A DNA stretch of 64,000 nucleotides from JBQTGK01 sp052400665 (GTDB taxonomy: Bacteria > Bacteroidota > Bacteroidia > Bacteroidales > Marinifilaceae): NCBI GenBank assembly GCA_052400665.1, contig JBQTGK010000006.1. One strand, 5' to 3'. The position numbers and the translations under genes are program-made. Shown here piece by piece: positions 9,113 through 17,737 of the stretch. Every line of letters starts with the position of its first letter. The first letter of the stretch is position 1. Under the pieces are notes generated by a model, which was not told where the DNA came from, did no database searches, and saw only the letters and a program-made list of their open reading frames with translations.

Positions 9113-9374
9113 GATATATTTAATTTAGTTATTTACAAATAAAGATAACATATTTATGCGTATGCAATACCTGTTAAAAGCATTACGCTTTGCTCGCTTT
9201 CTATAAAAAGAGATTGGATGGTAAAATTGGTTGGATGGTAGTTGACTTTATTATCCACTATTCTGATTGAATTTCTGAATAAGTCACAACAAAAGTAATA
9301 ATTTTATTTAAGAACAAAACAAGAGGTGTTAAAATTTGCAATTTTGCATTTATTGGGGAATTGAATGGTATGAG

Positions 9375-9842
9375 TTAACGTAATTTTCTTTTTTTAGCGA
9401 AAAAACTACGAATTAAGTCGGTACTTTCATCTTCCATAATCCCCGTAACAACTTCTGTTCTGGGGTGAAGTGGGTTGGGAGTGAGGCGACTGTATCCTCT
9501 TTTCTCATCGCTTGCGCCATAAACGATTTTTGATATTTGCGACCAAGCCAGGGCTCCTGCGCACATGTTGCAAGGCTCAAGTGTTACGTACAAAGTACAA
9601 TCGATAAGGTATTTTCCACCTAGATAATTGGCAGCAGCAGTAATTGCCTGCATTTCGGCATGTGCTGTAACATCATTTAATCGTTCGGTAAGGTTGTGAG
9701 CACGTGCAATTATTCTATTATTGCATACAATAATTGCGCCTACAGGAATTTCATCTGCTTCGAAAGCTTTGTGTGCTTCCTGCATGGCTTGTTTCATAAA
9801 ATATTCGTCGGAGAAAGGTGATATATTTGTGTTTTGGTCCAT
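9375..9842 (-). CDS. tadA: tRNA-specific adenosine deaminase TadA
   Basis: Converts adenosine 34 to inosine in the tRNA-Arg(ACG) anticodon. The 155-residue protein shows the cytidine-deaminase zinc site: HAEMQAI (zinc His and catalytic Glu) and PCNMCAG (two zinc Cys). The N-terminal FMKQAMQEAHKAFEADEIPVG pattern and the family length favour TadA over free-base deaminases such as guanine deaminase, which end differently. The gene stands alone and is divergent from aspS. Confidence 0.92.
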   Translation of the reverse strand: MDQNTNISPFSDEYFMKQAMQEAHKAFEADEIPVGAIIVCNNRIIARAHNLTERLNDVTAHAEMQAITAAANYLGGKYLIDCTLYVTLEPCNMCAGALAWSQISKIVYGASDEKRGYSRLTPNPLHPRTEVVTGIMEDESTDLIRSFFAKKRKLR

Positions 9843-10171
9843 TTAAAGTTGTGTTAAAAATAAAAGTCTATAATTTATTTCGAAAGATATCTGATTTAAT
9901 CAAATTACAGTCTCAATTTAATGTGATTTATCAAATACTATTAAGTGTAATATCTTTTTTATAAATCTGTTAAAGAAACGTTATTCTGTTTCACAAATTG
10001 TTAGTATTTTCGCAAAGTTAAGAAAACCTGCAATAAGACTGATGGTGAATGATTAAGGCTTTTTGTTTTAAAAACCGAAAATTTATTCCTTGCAGTGATA
10101 TGTGGTTTTTTAGAGGATAAGAAAGCTAACTGATTGATAGATAGCTTGTTAAATTATTAATTTGGTAAAAA
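9843..10171. promoter_or_regulatory. Divergent tadA/aspS intergenic region with a candidate aspS promoter
   Basis: These 329 bases hold no gene that I can support. TATTTTCG at 10005-10012 resembles the -7 box TAnnTTTG on the plus strand, with only a poor -33 match; it would give aspS a leader of about 150 bases. GAAAGATA near 9882-9889 reads TATCTTTC on the minus strand and could serve tadA. I see no T-box or other riboswitch fold. Confidence 0.35.
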
Positions 10172-11929
10172 ATGTACAGAACTCATACTTGTGGAGAATT
10201 AAGAATTGAGAATGTAAACAATACGGTAACACTAAGCGGTTGGGTGCAAAAAGCACGCGATTTAGGTGGAATGACTTTCGTCGATCTTCGAGATCGTTAC
10301 GGAATTACCCAGTTTGTTTTCGATATGGAAAACAATGCAGAGCTTTGCGAATTGGCCCGAAAACTTGGTCGTGAGTTCGTTGTTGCTATTACAGGAAAAG
10401 TTGCCGAGAGACAAAGTAAAAATAATAAAATCCCAACGGGAGAAGTTGAAATTATTGCCGAGAAGTTGGAAGTTTTAAGCAAATCGGTTTTGCCTCCTTT
10501 TACCATTGAAGATAATACTGATGGTGGTGATGAGTTGAGAATGAAATATCGTTACCTTGATTTGCGTCGTTCTTGTGTTCGTGAAAATCTAGTTTTGCGT
10601 CATAAAATGGGTATCGAGGTTCGTAATTATTTGGATCAATTAAATTTTATCGAAACAGAAACTCCTGTTTTAATAAAATCTACTCCAGAAGGAGCTCGAG
10701 ATTTTATTGTCCCATCGAGAATGAATGCAGGTGAGTTTTATGCATTGCCTCAGTCACCACAAGTGTTTAAGCAATTGTTGATGATTTCTGGTTTCGACCG
10801 TTACTATCAAATTGTAAAATGTTTCCGCGATGAAGATTTACGTGCCGATCGTCAGCCTGAGTTTACTCAGATTGATTGCGAAATGTCTTTTGTTGAGCAA
10901 GATGATATTTTAGACACATTTGAAGGACTAACAAAACATTTATTCAAGAAATTGAAGAATGTAGATATTGACTATAGTTTCCCAAGAATGGAATATGCTG
11001 ATGCCATGGAATTTTATGGTAATGATAAGCCTGACATTCGTTTTGATATGAAATTTGTTGATCTTAGCGTAATTGCCAAGGGAAATGATTTCAAAGTTTT
11101 TGATGAAGCAGAATATATCGGAGCAATTTGTGCTACCGGATGTGCAAACTATACTCGTAAGCAATTAGACAGATTAACTGATTTTGTGAAAAAACCACAG
11201 GTTGGTGCTAAAGGTTTGGTTTACGTTAAATATAATGAAGATGGTTCATTTAAATCATCAGTTGATAAATTTTACGGAGCTGAGCAACTGCAGAAATGGG
11301 CAGAAGCTTGTAGTGCGAAACCAGGCGATTTGATCTTAGTATTAGTTGGTGAAAAAGCTAAAACTTTACCACAACTAAGCGAATTACGTTTAGAGATGGG
11401 GTCTCAGTTGGGCTTGCGCGATAACAATAAATTTTCTCCTCTTTGGGTAGTTAATTTTCCTCTTTTGGAGTGGGATGAGGATTCAGAACGTTTTCATGCA
11501 ATGCACCACCCATTTACTTCACCTAAGCAAGAAGATTTTCACATGCTGGATACAGATCCGGGAAAAGTTCGTGCTAACGCCTACGATTTGGTTATTAATG
11601 GTGTTGAAATTGGAGGTGGTTCTATTCGTATTCACGATACCGATCTTCAGGCACAAATGTTCAAACATCTTGGATTTACCGATGAGGAAGCACAAGCTCA
11701 GTTTGGTTTCTTAATGGATGCATTCCAGTATGGTGCACCTCCACACGGAGGAATTGCTTTTGGATTCGACCGTTTAGCTTCATTATTTGCAGGAATCGAA
11801 TCAATTCGTGATGTAATTGCATTTCCTAAAAATAATTCGGGTCGCGATGTGATGATTGATTCACCATCTACAATTGCCGAAGAACAAATGATTGAATTAG
11901 GTCTTGACTATAGAAAAAACTCTAAGTAA
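10172..11929 (+). CDS. aspS: Aspartyl-tRNA synthetase
   Basis: Charges tRNA-Asp. The 585-residue length is that of the bacterial-type enzyme. It has an N-terminal OB-fold anticodon-binding domain (about 1-105, with GWVQKARDLGG and FVDLRDRYG), class II motif 2 (FRDEDLRADRQPEFTQID), a bacterial GAD insertion domain (about 285-410) and motif 3 (GGIAFGFDRL). Whether it is discriminating or also charges tRNA-Asn cannot be settled here. Monocistronic, with its own terminator. Confidence 0.97.
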   Translation: MYRTHTCGELRIENVNNTVTLSGWVQKARDLGGMTFVDLRDRYGITQFVFDMENNAELCELARKLGREFVVAITGKVAERQSKNNKIPTGEVEIIAEKLEVLSKSVLPPFTIEDNTDGGDELRMKYRYLDLRRSCVRENLVLRHKMGIEVRNYLDQLNFIETETPVLIKSTPEGARDFIVPSRMNAGEFYALPQSPQVFKQLLMISGFDRYYQIVKCFRDEDLRADRQPEFTQIDCEMSFVEQDDILDTFEGLTKHLFKKLKNVDIDYSFPRMEYADAMEFYGNDKPDIRFDMKFVDLSVIAKGNDFKVFDEAEYIGAICATGCANYTRKQLDRLTDFVKKPQVGAKGLVYVKYNEDGSFKSSVDKFYGAEQLQKWAEACSAKPGDLILVLVGEKAKTLPQLSELRLEMGSQLGLRDNNKFSPLWVVNFPLLEWDEDSERFHAMHHPFTSPKQEDFHMLDTDPGKVRANAYDLVINGVEIGGGSIRIHDTDLQAQMFKHLGFTDEEAQAQFGFLMDAFQYGAPPHGGIAFGFDRLASLFAGIESIRDVIAFPKNNSGRDVMIDSPSTIAEEQMIELGLDYRKNSK

Positions 11930-11950
11930 ATACCTATTAAAGTAAATATT

Positions 11951-11987
11951 AAGAGGGTGTCCTTTGTTTTGGACACCCTCTTCTTTG
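11951..11987 (+). terminator. Terminator of aspS
   Basis: A perfect 12-bp GC-rich stem (AAGAGGGTGTCC 11951-11962 / GGACACCCTCTT 11971-11982) with an 8-base T-rich loop. The T-tract (CTTTG) is short but the stem is strong. It lies 22 bases after the aspS stop. Confidence 0.75.
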
Positions 11988-12047
11988 TGCATTACATCTT
12001 AAGAAAGGATTAAAGTTTTTTATTCTCACTATTGTGGAATTGTGTTG

Positions 12048-12314
12048 CTACTTTTCTTCAGCAGGAACCGATTTTTCTCTTTTAATCATGTCCTTATACA
12101 TGCTTCGCATATATTTAGTGCCGAAACGAACAGCTTCATCCTTACTTGCAAAGTTCCCTTTAATTAATTGGTGAACGCTAAGTTCGTCGTTGGGGTCATT
12201 GGTGTAGTAAAAAATGCTAACACTGGGTCTATTTCCTTTCTTTTTTATTTCCATACCGAACCAGGTTTCAAAAACCTGTTCATCTACTTTAATATGTCGC
12301 TTAAATTTTATCAT
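12048..12314 (-). CDS. Conserved-looking hypothetical protein, 88 aa
   Basis: I do not recognise this family. The protein is charged and soluble, without a signal peptide or membrane helix, and is rich in Lys and Glu. Strand-like pieces (VFETWFGMEIKKK, SVSIFYYTND) are followed by a helix-rich C-terminal half (ASKDEAVRFGTKYMRSMYKDMIKRE). Its normal codon use and isolation argue for a real gene. It is the first of three small minus-strand genes (12.0-13.0 kb), two of which carry their own terminators. Confidence 0.6.
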   Translation of the reverse strand: MIKFKRHIKVDEQVFETWFGMEIKKKGNRPSVSIFYYTNDPNDELSVHQLIKGNFASKDEAVRFGTKYMRSMYKDMIKREKSVPAEEK

Positions 12315-12395
12315 TTTCTATGTGTTTTTCAATTGCAAAGTTAAGCTTATTTTTTGAAAGAAATATAGCTAAGATTCGGATTTAAAAGGGCATGA

Positions 12396-12423
12396 AAAAA
12401 GAGAATCACTTTAGCGATTCTCT
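12396..12423 (-). terminator. Terminator of the 64-aa gene
   Basis: An 8-bp stem (AGAGAATC 12400-12407 / GATTCTCT 12416-12423) is followed by a T-run on the minus strand. It lies 24 bases beyond the stop at 12447, which supports the small gene as a true transcription unit. Confidence 0.75.
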
Positions 12424-12446
12424 CTATATAAAAATAATTTAAATAC

Positions 12447-12641
12447 TTAATTAGATAGTTGTGCCTGCATTACCTCAGATACGAGTTGGTCGTATTGTCC
12501 TGAGAAGTTATTGGAGCACCAATTTTTCAAGTCAAGAATTTCTGATGGTTGCAGCCATTTAATTGCTTTAATCAATTCTTTTTTGAATAGGCCTAAGTCA
12601 AAACTAACATTAGACAAAACTATTTTTGTTTGTTCAAGCAT
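12447..12641 (-). CDS. Small hypothetical protein, 64 aa
   Basis: This 64-residue, probably all-helical soluble protein (MLEQTKIVLSNVSFDLGLFK at the start; ELIKAIKWLQPSEILDLKNW in the middle) has no family that I recognise. A dedicated terminator just downstream makes it likely to be expressed. Its pattern of short amphipathic helices might suit a small regulatory or binding protein, but that is only a guess. Confidence 0.6.
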   Translation of the reverse strand: MLEQTKIVLSNVSFDLGLFKKELIKAIKWLQPSEILDLKNWCSNNFSGQYDQLVSEVMQAQLSN

Positions 12642-12798
12642 GAGTTTTTATTTTATTTATGATGAAGCTTGTTTTACGAATTTACTTAATTCTTTTTTTA
12701 ATAGTAAGAATATTAACAAGCCTTAACATTATTTATCATTTAGGATAATTTGTTTTTTTTTAATAATTACAATTCTTTTTTTTTCAGATTCAGGACAT

Positions 12799-12820
12799 AA
12801 AAAAAGGAGCTTATAGCTCC
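12799..12820 (-). terminator. Terminator overlapping the 3' end of the 73-aa gene
   Basis: The stem GGAGCT (12806-12811) / AGCTCC (12815-12820) with a 3-base loop contains the stop codon (12811-12813) and runs into a T7 tract on the minus strand (12799-12805). The coding end and the terminator therefore share bases. Confidence 0.8.
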
Positions 12821-13032
12821 TCTTCTTGTTCTTGGTTACTTTCCAGTTTTTTCATTTTTTTCTCTACATTGTTTAGTAGTACCATGGAAAGGGTAAGAAT
12901 AAACATTACAACCAATTCGATGTATACGCCAGTTCTATCCGGATTTTCGGCACTTGCACCTAAAAGATTGAATATGGCAGCTACCATTATTAAAAAGGTA
13001 GACATAATTAGTAGGAACTTTATTAGTTTCAT
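12811..13032 (-). CDS. Small two-helix membrane protein, 73 aa
   Basis: It has two hydrophobic helices (about residues 4-25 and 37-55), separated by a short polar loop (ASAENPDRTGVY), and a charged C-terminal tail (NNVEKKMKKLESNQEQEEEL). The tail is probably cytoplasmic and short coiled-coil-like. I do not recognise a family. The terminator overlapping its stop codon supports a real monocistronic gene. Confidence 0.6.
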   Translation of the reverse strand: MKLIKFLLIMSTFLIMVAAIFNLLGASAENPDRTGVYIELVVMFILTLSMVLLNNVEKKMKKLESNQEQEEEL

Positions 13033-13104
13033 CGGTATGTATTTTTTTGTTGATTGAAATTATTAAAAAATCGGATCAATAAAAAATTTTGTTTGATTTC
13101 AATA

Positions 13105-13131
13105 AAAAAGGCTTTCTTACTGAAAGCCTTT
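13105..13131 (-). terminator. Terminator of the acyltransferase gene
   Basis: A perfect 10-bp stem (AAAGGCTTTC 13107-13116 / GAAAGCCTTT 13122-13131) has a 5-base loop and a T-run on the minus strand. It begins 5 bases past the stop codon. Confidence 0.9.
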
Positions 13132-13135
13132 GAAA

Positions 13136-14308
13136 TTATGATTCGGGTATAAAATCCGGTCTAGTTAATTCTAATCTATTTTTAACGGGATTGGAATAAA
13201 TATCTAGAAAAATCTGATTTAACCTTGTTCTATCGCCACCTTTGTCTTCAATTGTGGCAAGTTTCTTTTCCATATGTTTTAAGAATAATTCCTTTTCTTC
13301 CAGCGAATATTTATCTGAAAAATCATTGCTTTTATGTACAATGTCGTAAGCAATATAATTATCTGGCCACAGATTATAGTTTTTATGAATTCTATAATCA
13401 ATAATTTCGGCTAGGGCTTTATATTTATCTTTGTCTTCGTCAAAATTTTCAATAACATCTAGCATTTCAGATACTGGCTTTCCAATATGGAAGTGAACAC
13501 GACCTTTATCGTTAATCAATCCGTAAAACATGCTACGTAAATCATCTTTTGCAGTTTTAGAGTATCCGCTTTCTGTTTCTTTTAAATAAACCTCTAACGT
13601 TTTCATGCCATCGCAGGGTTCATATTCATAAGAAATAGCAACAGGTACAATTCTCAAATTTCTAAAGTGAGATGCAAATTCTTTGTCGCTACTCATCTGT
13701 AGCATTTTTAAAAGGCTTTGTTGTGTTCTGTCATCACCATCTTTGGTTCTTCCTTCACGCTGAGCAATCCATATAGACGACTTTTTCTCGTTAAGTGCAT
13801 GGTTGATATAACAGGAAAGTTGTTTCGATTTTGTAAGCATTTGACGAACAGTAGTGTTTCTGTTTACAACAAAGCTTTTATTTAATTTTACCAAATCGGC
13901 AATCCATGGTTGAATTAACAAATTGCTGCCAATAGCTATTTCTGTTGTCTCAAATCCATTAAAATGAAGCATTACATTTAGCAATGCAGAATCCAGAATA
14001 ATATCTCGATGATCAGATATAAATAAATAACTTTGTTTAGGGTCGAGATTATCTAGCCCTTCTATTGTAATTCCTTTTGTGGTTTTATCAATAATATGTT
14101 GAGCCAAACGAATAATAAAATTACCCTGGAACTCTTTAATACTGCTCACTTGGCTTAGTGTTTTCTCAATTATTTCCTTAGTAAAACTAGGGAATAATTT
14201 TTGAGCAAAGCGAATAAATTCTTCTTCGTTAAGCAGACGTTCTATAACTTCAGTTACTTCTGAATCGTTATATGGTCTTATGTCATCAAAATCTGATTCG
14301 GTGATCAT
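13136..14308 (-). CDS. PlsC-like glycerolipid acyltransferase
   Basis: A 390-residue acyltransferase of the 1-acylglycerol-3-phosphate type, cytoplasmic or peripheral to the membrane. The catalytic block reads SDHRDIILDSALL (near residue 93), giving His and Asp one residue further apart than the classical HX4D. Block III reads QREGRTKDGDDRTQ, in place of the usual FPEGTR. No membrane helix is obvious. The C-terminal roughly 100 residues are helical and specific to this subgroup. The acyl acceptor cannot be read from sequence. Bacteroidota usually carry several such enzymes; another (glsA) is at 45.9 kb. Confidence 0.75.
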   Translation of the reverse strand: MITESDFDDIRPYNDSEVTEVIERLLNEEEFIRFAQKLFPSFTKEIIEKTLSQVSSIKEFQGNFIIRLAQHIIDKTTKGITIEGLDNLDPKQSYLFISDHRDIILDSALLNVMLHFNGFETTEIAIGSNLLIQPWIADLVKLNKSFVVNRNTTVRQMLTKSKQLSCYINHALNEKKSSIWIAQREGRTKDGDDRTQQSLLKMLQMSSDKEFASHFRNLRIVPVAISYEYEPCDGMKTLEVYLKETESGYSKTAKDDLRSMFYGLINDKGRVHFHIGKPVSEMLDVIENFDEDKDKYKALAEIIDYRIHKNYNLWPDNYIAYDIVHKSNDFSDKYSLEEKELFLKHMEKKLATIEDKGGDRTRLNQIFLDIYSNPVKNRLELTRPDFIPES

Positions 14309-14600
14309 TATTTGGTTGAATTAGTTTTTTTAGGTGAGGCAAAAATAAGCAAATTATATTGAAAGTCTACTTAAAAGGCTTTACTTTTTGCCTTAGCACT
14401 ATGTTAATCTGTCTTAAATTCAAAGGCTTATCATGCGTTATTCTGCTTGTATATTGGACATTTGTACTACAATTGAAATGAGGAGGGCCTTATTTTCTGA
14501 CAAATCGACATCCAAAAAGGTATTATTTAAGCTTGGCAAACATTTTGACGGTACTTTTATAAATTATTTAGACTTAGTAAGAATTAAATATGCTAGATGT

Positions 14601-15281
14601 ATGATAGGAATTTGGATTATATTTATTGCTTTTACGGCATTAAGTTGGTGGGTGAGTAGTCAGTTAAAGTCGAGATTTAAAAGATATTCACAAATACCAA
14701 CTGCAAATGGTGAGAGTGGCAGGGAGGTTGCCGAAAGAATGTTAAGAGAACATGGAATAACTGGGGTTAGAATTGGATCGGTTGGTGGACAGTTGTCAGA
14801 TCATTACAATCCATCCGAGAAAACTATTAATTTGAGTCAGGAAGTGTACCATGGTCGTAATGTGTCTGCTGCTGCAGTTGCCGCGCATGAAACAGGTCAT
14901 GCCATTCAGCACGCTCAGGAATATACTTGGTTGCAAATGCGATCGACCCTTGTTCCTGTGGTTAGCTTTAGTTCAAAATGGGTGCAATGGATATTGTTGG
15001 CAGGTATCTTAATGGTAAATTCTTTTCCTCAGCTATTATTGGTAGGTATTGTGATGTTTGCTGCAACAACGCTATTTAGTTTAATAACCTTGCCAGTAGA
15101 AATCGATGCAAGTAACAGAGCTTTGCGCTGGTTAAAAACAACAGGAATTACAACTTATGAATCCCAAAAAAGTGCTGGCGATGCATTGCGTTGGGCAGCT
15201 TATACTTATGTAATTGTTGCTTTATCTTCTCTTGCTACTTTATTGTATTACGTAATGATATATATGGGACGAAGAGATTAG
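14601..15281 (+). CDS. Membrane zinc metallopeptidase, YugP family
   Basis: A membrane-embedded peptidase of the YugP (Zn_peptidase_2) family. The zinc site HETGHAIQHA is visible, preceded by the conserved GQLSDHYNPSEKTINLS segment. Membrane helices lie at the N-terminus, after the zinc site (about residues 125-165) and at the C-terminus. I chose ATG 14601 (226 residues) because MIGIWIIFIAFTALSWW matches the normal family start. The frame is open back to 14433, but those 56 extra residues have no family counterpart. Substrates of YugP are not known to me. The gene stands alone with a terminator. Confidence 0.85.
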   Translation: MIGIWIIFIAFTALSWWVSSQLKSRFKRYSQIPTANGESGREVAERMLREHGITGVRIGSVGGQLSDHYNPSEKTINLSQEVYHGRNVSAAAVAAHETGHAIQHAQEYTWLQMRSTLVPVVSFSSKWVQWILLAGILMVNSFPQLLLVGIVMFAATTLFSLITLPVEIDASNRALRWLKTTGITTYESQKSAGDALRWAAYTYVIVALSSLATLLYYVMIYMGRRD

Positions 15282-15304
15282 TACAATACTAAAATTGCTT
15301 ATAG

Positions 15305-15339
15305 AATAGATTTTGCTTTCGGGGAAAATCTATTTTTTT
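15305..15339 (+). terminator. Terminator of the YugP-like gene
   Basis: A perfect 10-bp stem (AATAGATTTT 15305-15314 / AAAATCTATT 15325-15334) is followed by T7. It lies 23 bases after the stop. Confidence 0.85.
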
Positions 15340-15748
15340 ATACGCTTTCCTCTCGCCAATATTTTAAATTAATTCTAAAAAGAATGATACTGTTTTGTCT
15401 AGTTTTCATAATTCCTGTTTTATAACATGAATTTATTTTGATGTAAAATACATGTTGTATAGCATGTATTATTTATTGATATAAGTGTAAAAAATACGAT
15501 ATGTGTTAAATATACAACAATAAATGTTTGTTTTTTAACACTAAAATATGATTTTCTAAAGCTATTTAGAATGATTTTACGGAATAATCCTATTTAAGAT
15601 TTTCCATTTAGAAACAGTCTTAATACGAAAGACTGCAAACGTTTTCATGATTTGATAATTCAATTATCTTTGTTCAAAATATAAGTATAAATATTCTGAT
15701 ATCGTAGTAATCAGAAGGATTAGTGGAAATTTGTAAAAAAATATTTCA
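15340..15748 (+). promoter_or_regulatory. Control region of the lysine fermentation operon
   Basis: This 409-base AT-rich stretch has no gene. A candidate promoter reads TTTT (15642-15645), 19 bases, TATCTTTG (15665-15672), matching TTTG-N19-TAnnTTTG at all but one defined base. The leader would be about 70 bases. Two inverted repeats lie upstream: CAGTCTT-N7-AAGACTG (15615-15635), ending six bases before the -33 box, and AATACATG-N8-CATGTATT (15447-15470). They look like operators for a regulator not encoded nearby. Confidence 0.5.
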
Positions 15749-16399
15749 ATGAACAAGATAATCTCAATTAGCGAAGCTGTTGCAAAATTAGAAGATGGAA
15801 TGACCATCATGATTGGAGGCTTTTTATCGGTAGGAACTGCAAATAATATGATCGATCAGATCGTTTTATCGAATGTTAAGAATTTAACTATTATTTGTAA
15901 TGATACTGCTTTTGCAGATAAAGGTCTTGGTAAATTGATTGCTAATAAGCAGGTTCAAAAAGTAATTACCTCTCATATTGGAACTAATCCTGCTACAATC
16001 GAGCAAATGAATAGTAGAGAAATTCATGTTGAATTTAGTCCGCAGGGTACTTTGGCAGAGCGCGTACGTTCGGGTGGTGCTGGTTTGGGTGGTGTTTTAA
16101 CACCAACAGGTTTGGGTACTATGGTTGCCGAAGGAAAAGAGATTATTACTGTTGATGGGAAGGAATATTTGTTAGAGAAGCCTTTGCGTGCAGATGTTGC
16201 GATTATAGGTGCTAGTATTAGTGATTCTCTGGGGAATCTTCTTTATAAAGGGACTTCTCAAAATTTTAATCCATTAATGGCAACTGCTGCCGACCTGGTA
16301 ATTGCTGAAGTAAAAGAAATAGTTGAAGTGGGGTCTCTAAGACCAGAGGAAATTAAAACTCCTTCAATTTTTGTGGATTTTATAGTAAACAACAACTAA
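15749..16399 (+). CDS. atoD: Butyrate/acetoacetate CoA-transferase, alpha subunit
   Basis: Subunit A of a family I CoA-transferase. With AtoA it moves CoA from butyryl-CoA to acetoacetate, releasing butyrate at the end of lysine fermentation. The 216-residue chain shows GGFLSVGTANNMID near the N-terminus and the glycine-rich GGAGLGGVLTPTGLGT region typical of alpha subunits. It is the first gene of the operon, 13 bases before kal, while its partner atoA lies 8.7 kb downstream between kamE and the thiolase gene. Normally the two subunits are adjacent. The acyl specificity is inferred from the operon. Confidence 0.9.
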   Translation: MNKIISISEAVAKLEDGMTIMIGGFLSVGTANNMIDQIVLSNVKNLTIICNDTAFADKGLGKLIANKQVQKVITSHIGTNPATIEQMNSREIHVEFSPQGTLAERVRSGGAGLGGVLTPTGLGTMVAEGKEIITVDGKEYLLEKPLRADVAIIGASISDSLGNLLYKGTSQNFNPLMATAADLVIAEVKEIVEVGSLRPEEIKTPSIFVDFIVNNN

Positions 16400-16412
16400 C
16401 ATATATAAACAA

Positions 16413-16796
16413 ATGGAAAAGGCAATGATTAGAATGCGTATGAGTTCTCATGATGCTCATTATGGTGGAAATCTTGTAGATGGAGCTAAAATGCTTCAGT
16501 TATTTGGCGATGTGGCAACAGAATTATTAATCCGTCGTGATGGTGATGAGGGATTATTTGCAGGTTATGAGAATGTTGAATTTTTAGCTCCTGTTTATGC
16601 AGGCGATTATATCGAAGCTGTTGGAGAGATAATTAAAGAAGGAAATTCAAGTCGTAAAATGACTTTCGAAGCCAGAAAAGTAATTGTTCCCAGAACCGAT
16701 ATTTCTGAATCGGCAGCTGATGTTCTTGATGAGGCTGTTGTAGTTTGCCGGGCTACCGGAACTTGTGTTACACCTAAAGCTAATCAAAGAAAGTAA
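16413..16796 (+). CDS. kal: 3-aminobutyryl-CoA ammonia-lyase
   Basis: Eliminates ammonia from L-3-aminobutyryl-CoA to give crotonyl-CoA. The 127-residue protein begins EKAMIRMRMSSHDAHYGGNL and continues VDGAKMLQLFGDVATELLIR, the hotdog-fold pattern of Kal proteins from lysine fermenters. Length and position (between the CoA-transferase subunit and kce) agree with the Fusobacterium-type lysine cluster. Without the context it would be called a hotdog thioesterase, so the assignment rests on both similarity and neighbourhood. Confidence 0.9.
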   Translation: MEKAMIRMRMSSHDAHYGGNLVDGAKMLQLFGDVATELLIRRDGDEGLFAGYENVEFLAPVYAGDYIEAVGEIIKEGNSSRKMTFEARKVIVPRTDISESAADVLDEAVVVCRATGTCVTPKANQRK

Positions 16797-16852
16797 ATGA
16801 GAAGTGAGATCTTATTCAAAAAATAAGTTCTCAGATCAAAAAAAAGAATGCC
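16797..16852. repeat. Imperfect palindrome in the kal-kce junction
   Basis: The spacer reads GAGATCTTATT, CAAAA, AATAAGTTCTC around 16805-16832, an imperfect hairpin. It is built from GAGA/TCTC words similar to those in the kce-kdd, kamC-kamD and thl-bcd junctions. Confidence 0.5.
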
Positions 16853-17677
16853 ATGGAAAAATTGATCATCACAGCTGCTATTTGTGGCGCCGAAGTTACC
16901 AAAGAGCACAATCCGAATGTTCCTTATACAATTGAGGAATGTGTGCGCGAAGCAGGTTTGGCTTACCAAGCAGGAGCCAGCATTATTCACCTTCATGTTC
17001 GTGAAGACGATGGAACTCCAACTCAGGATAAGAATCGTTTTAAAGCTGTAATGGATGCGATTCATGCAAAATATCCGGAGGTAATTATTCAACCATCAAC
17101 CGGAGGAGCTGTTGGTATGACCAACGATGAAAGATTACAGCCAACAGAGTTGAATCCGGAAATGGCAACCCTCGATTGTGGTACATTAAACTTTGGGGGA
17201 GACGAAATTTTCGAAAACACCGAAAATACAATTAAGTATTTTGGTGAGAAAATGATCGAAAGAAATATTAAACCAGAATTAGAGGTGTTTGATAAGTCGA
17301 TGATTGATATGGCACTTCGCCTGCACAAGAAAGGATACATTAAATCGCCTATGCACTTCGATTTTGTTATGGGTGTGAACGGTGGAATTTCAGGTACTCT
17401 TCGTGATTTTATTTTCCTAAGAGGAAGTATTCCTGCCGATGCTACCTATACGGTTGCCGGTGTTGGTCGTTTCGAATTTCCTTTAGCTGCTGCTGCTATT
17501 ATCGATGGTGGTCATGTACGTGTAGGATTCGAAGACAATACGATGATTGCAAAAGGTGTTGTAGCAGAATCGAACGGACAGTTGGTTGAGAAAGTTGTTC
17601 GTTTGGCTAAAGAATTAGGTCGCGAAATTGCTACTCCAGCTGAAGCAAGAGAAATTTTAGGATTAAAACAAAAATAA
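16853..17677 (+). CDS. kce: 3-keto-5-aminohexanoate cleavage enzyme (BKACE family)
   Basis: Condenses (S)-5-amino-3-oxohexanoate with acetyl-CoA, yielding 3-aminobutyryl-CoA and acetoacetate. The 274-residue protein carries the zinc site IIHLHVRE near residue 45 (two His ligands), QPSTGGAVGM, and a C-terminal glutamate region VGFEDNT, as in BKACE enzymes. The family contains many activities on other beta-keto acids, but the position between kal and kdd makes Kce the clear choice. Start MEKLIITAAICGAEV is typical of the family. Confidence 0.94.
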   Translation: MEKLIITAAICGAEVTKEHNPNVPYTIEECVREAGLAYQAGASIIHLHVREDDGTPTQDKNRFKAVMDAIHAKYPEVIIQPSTGGAVGMTNDERLQPTELNPEMATLDCGTLNFGGDEIFENTENTIKYFGEKMIERNIKPELEVFDKSMIDMALRLHKKGYIKSPMHFDFVMGVNGGISGTLRDFIFLRGSIPADATYTVAGVGRFEFPLAAAAIIDGGHVRVGFEDNTMIAKGVVAESNGQLVEKVVRLAKELGREIATPAEAREILGLKQK

Positions 17678-17737
17678 GATTGGATTGTAGAGAGACTTGA
17701 TTTTCTCACATCTAATATCTCATATCTATAAAAGGAA
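17678..17737. repeat. Word-repeat module in the kce-kdd junction
   Basis: CTCACATCTAATATCTCA (17705-17722), followed by TATCTATA, is repeated exactly (18 nt) in the thl-bcd junction at 27063-27080. The left half of the spacer (TAGAGAGACTTGA) pairs only poorly with it, so the hairpin looks decayed here. Confidence 0.65.

Noticed and set aside
9214..9240. Direct repeat TTGGATGGTA twice, 7 bases apart, in the deoD-tadA gap
   Set aside because: Short and isolated, without a promoter relation that I can support; it may be chance in AT-rich DNA.
14433..14600. A 56-residue N-terminal extension of the YugP-like peptidase
   Set aside because: The extension has no family counterpart, and ATG 14601 gives the usual membrane-helix start.
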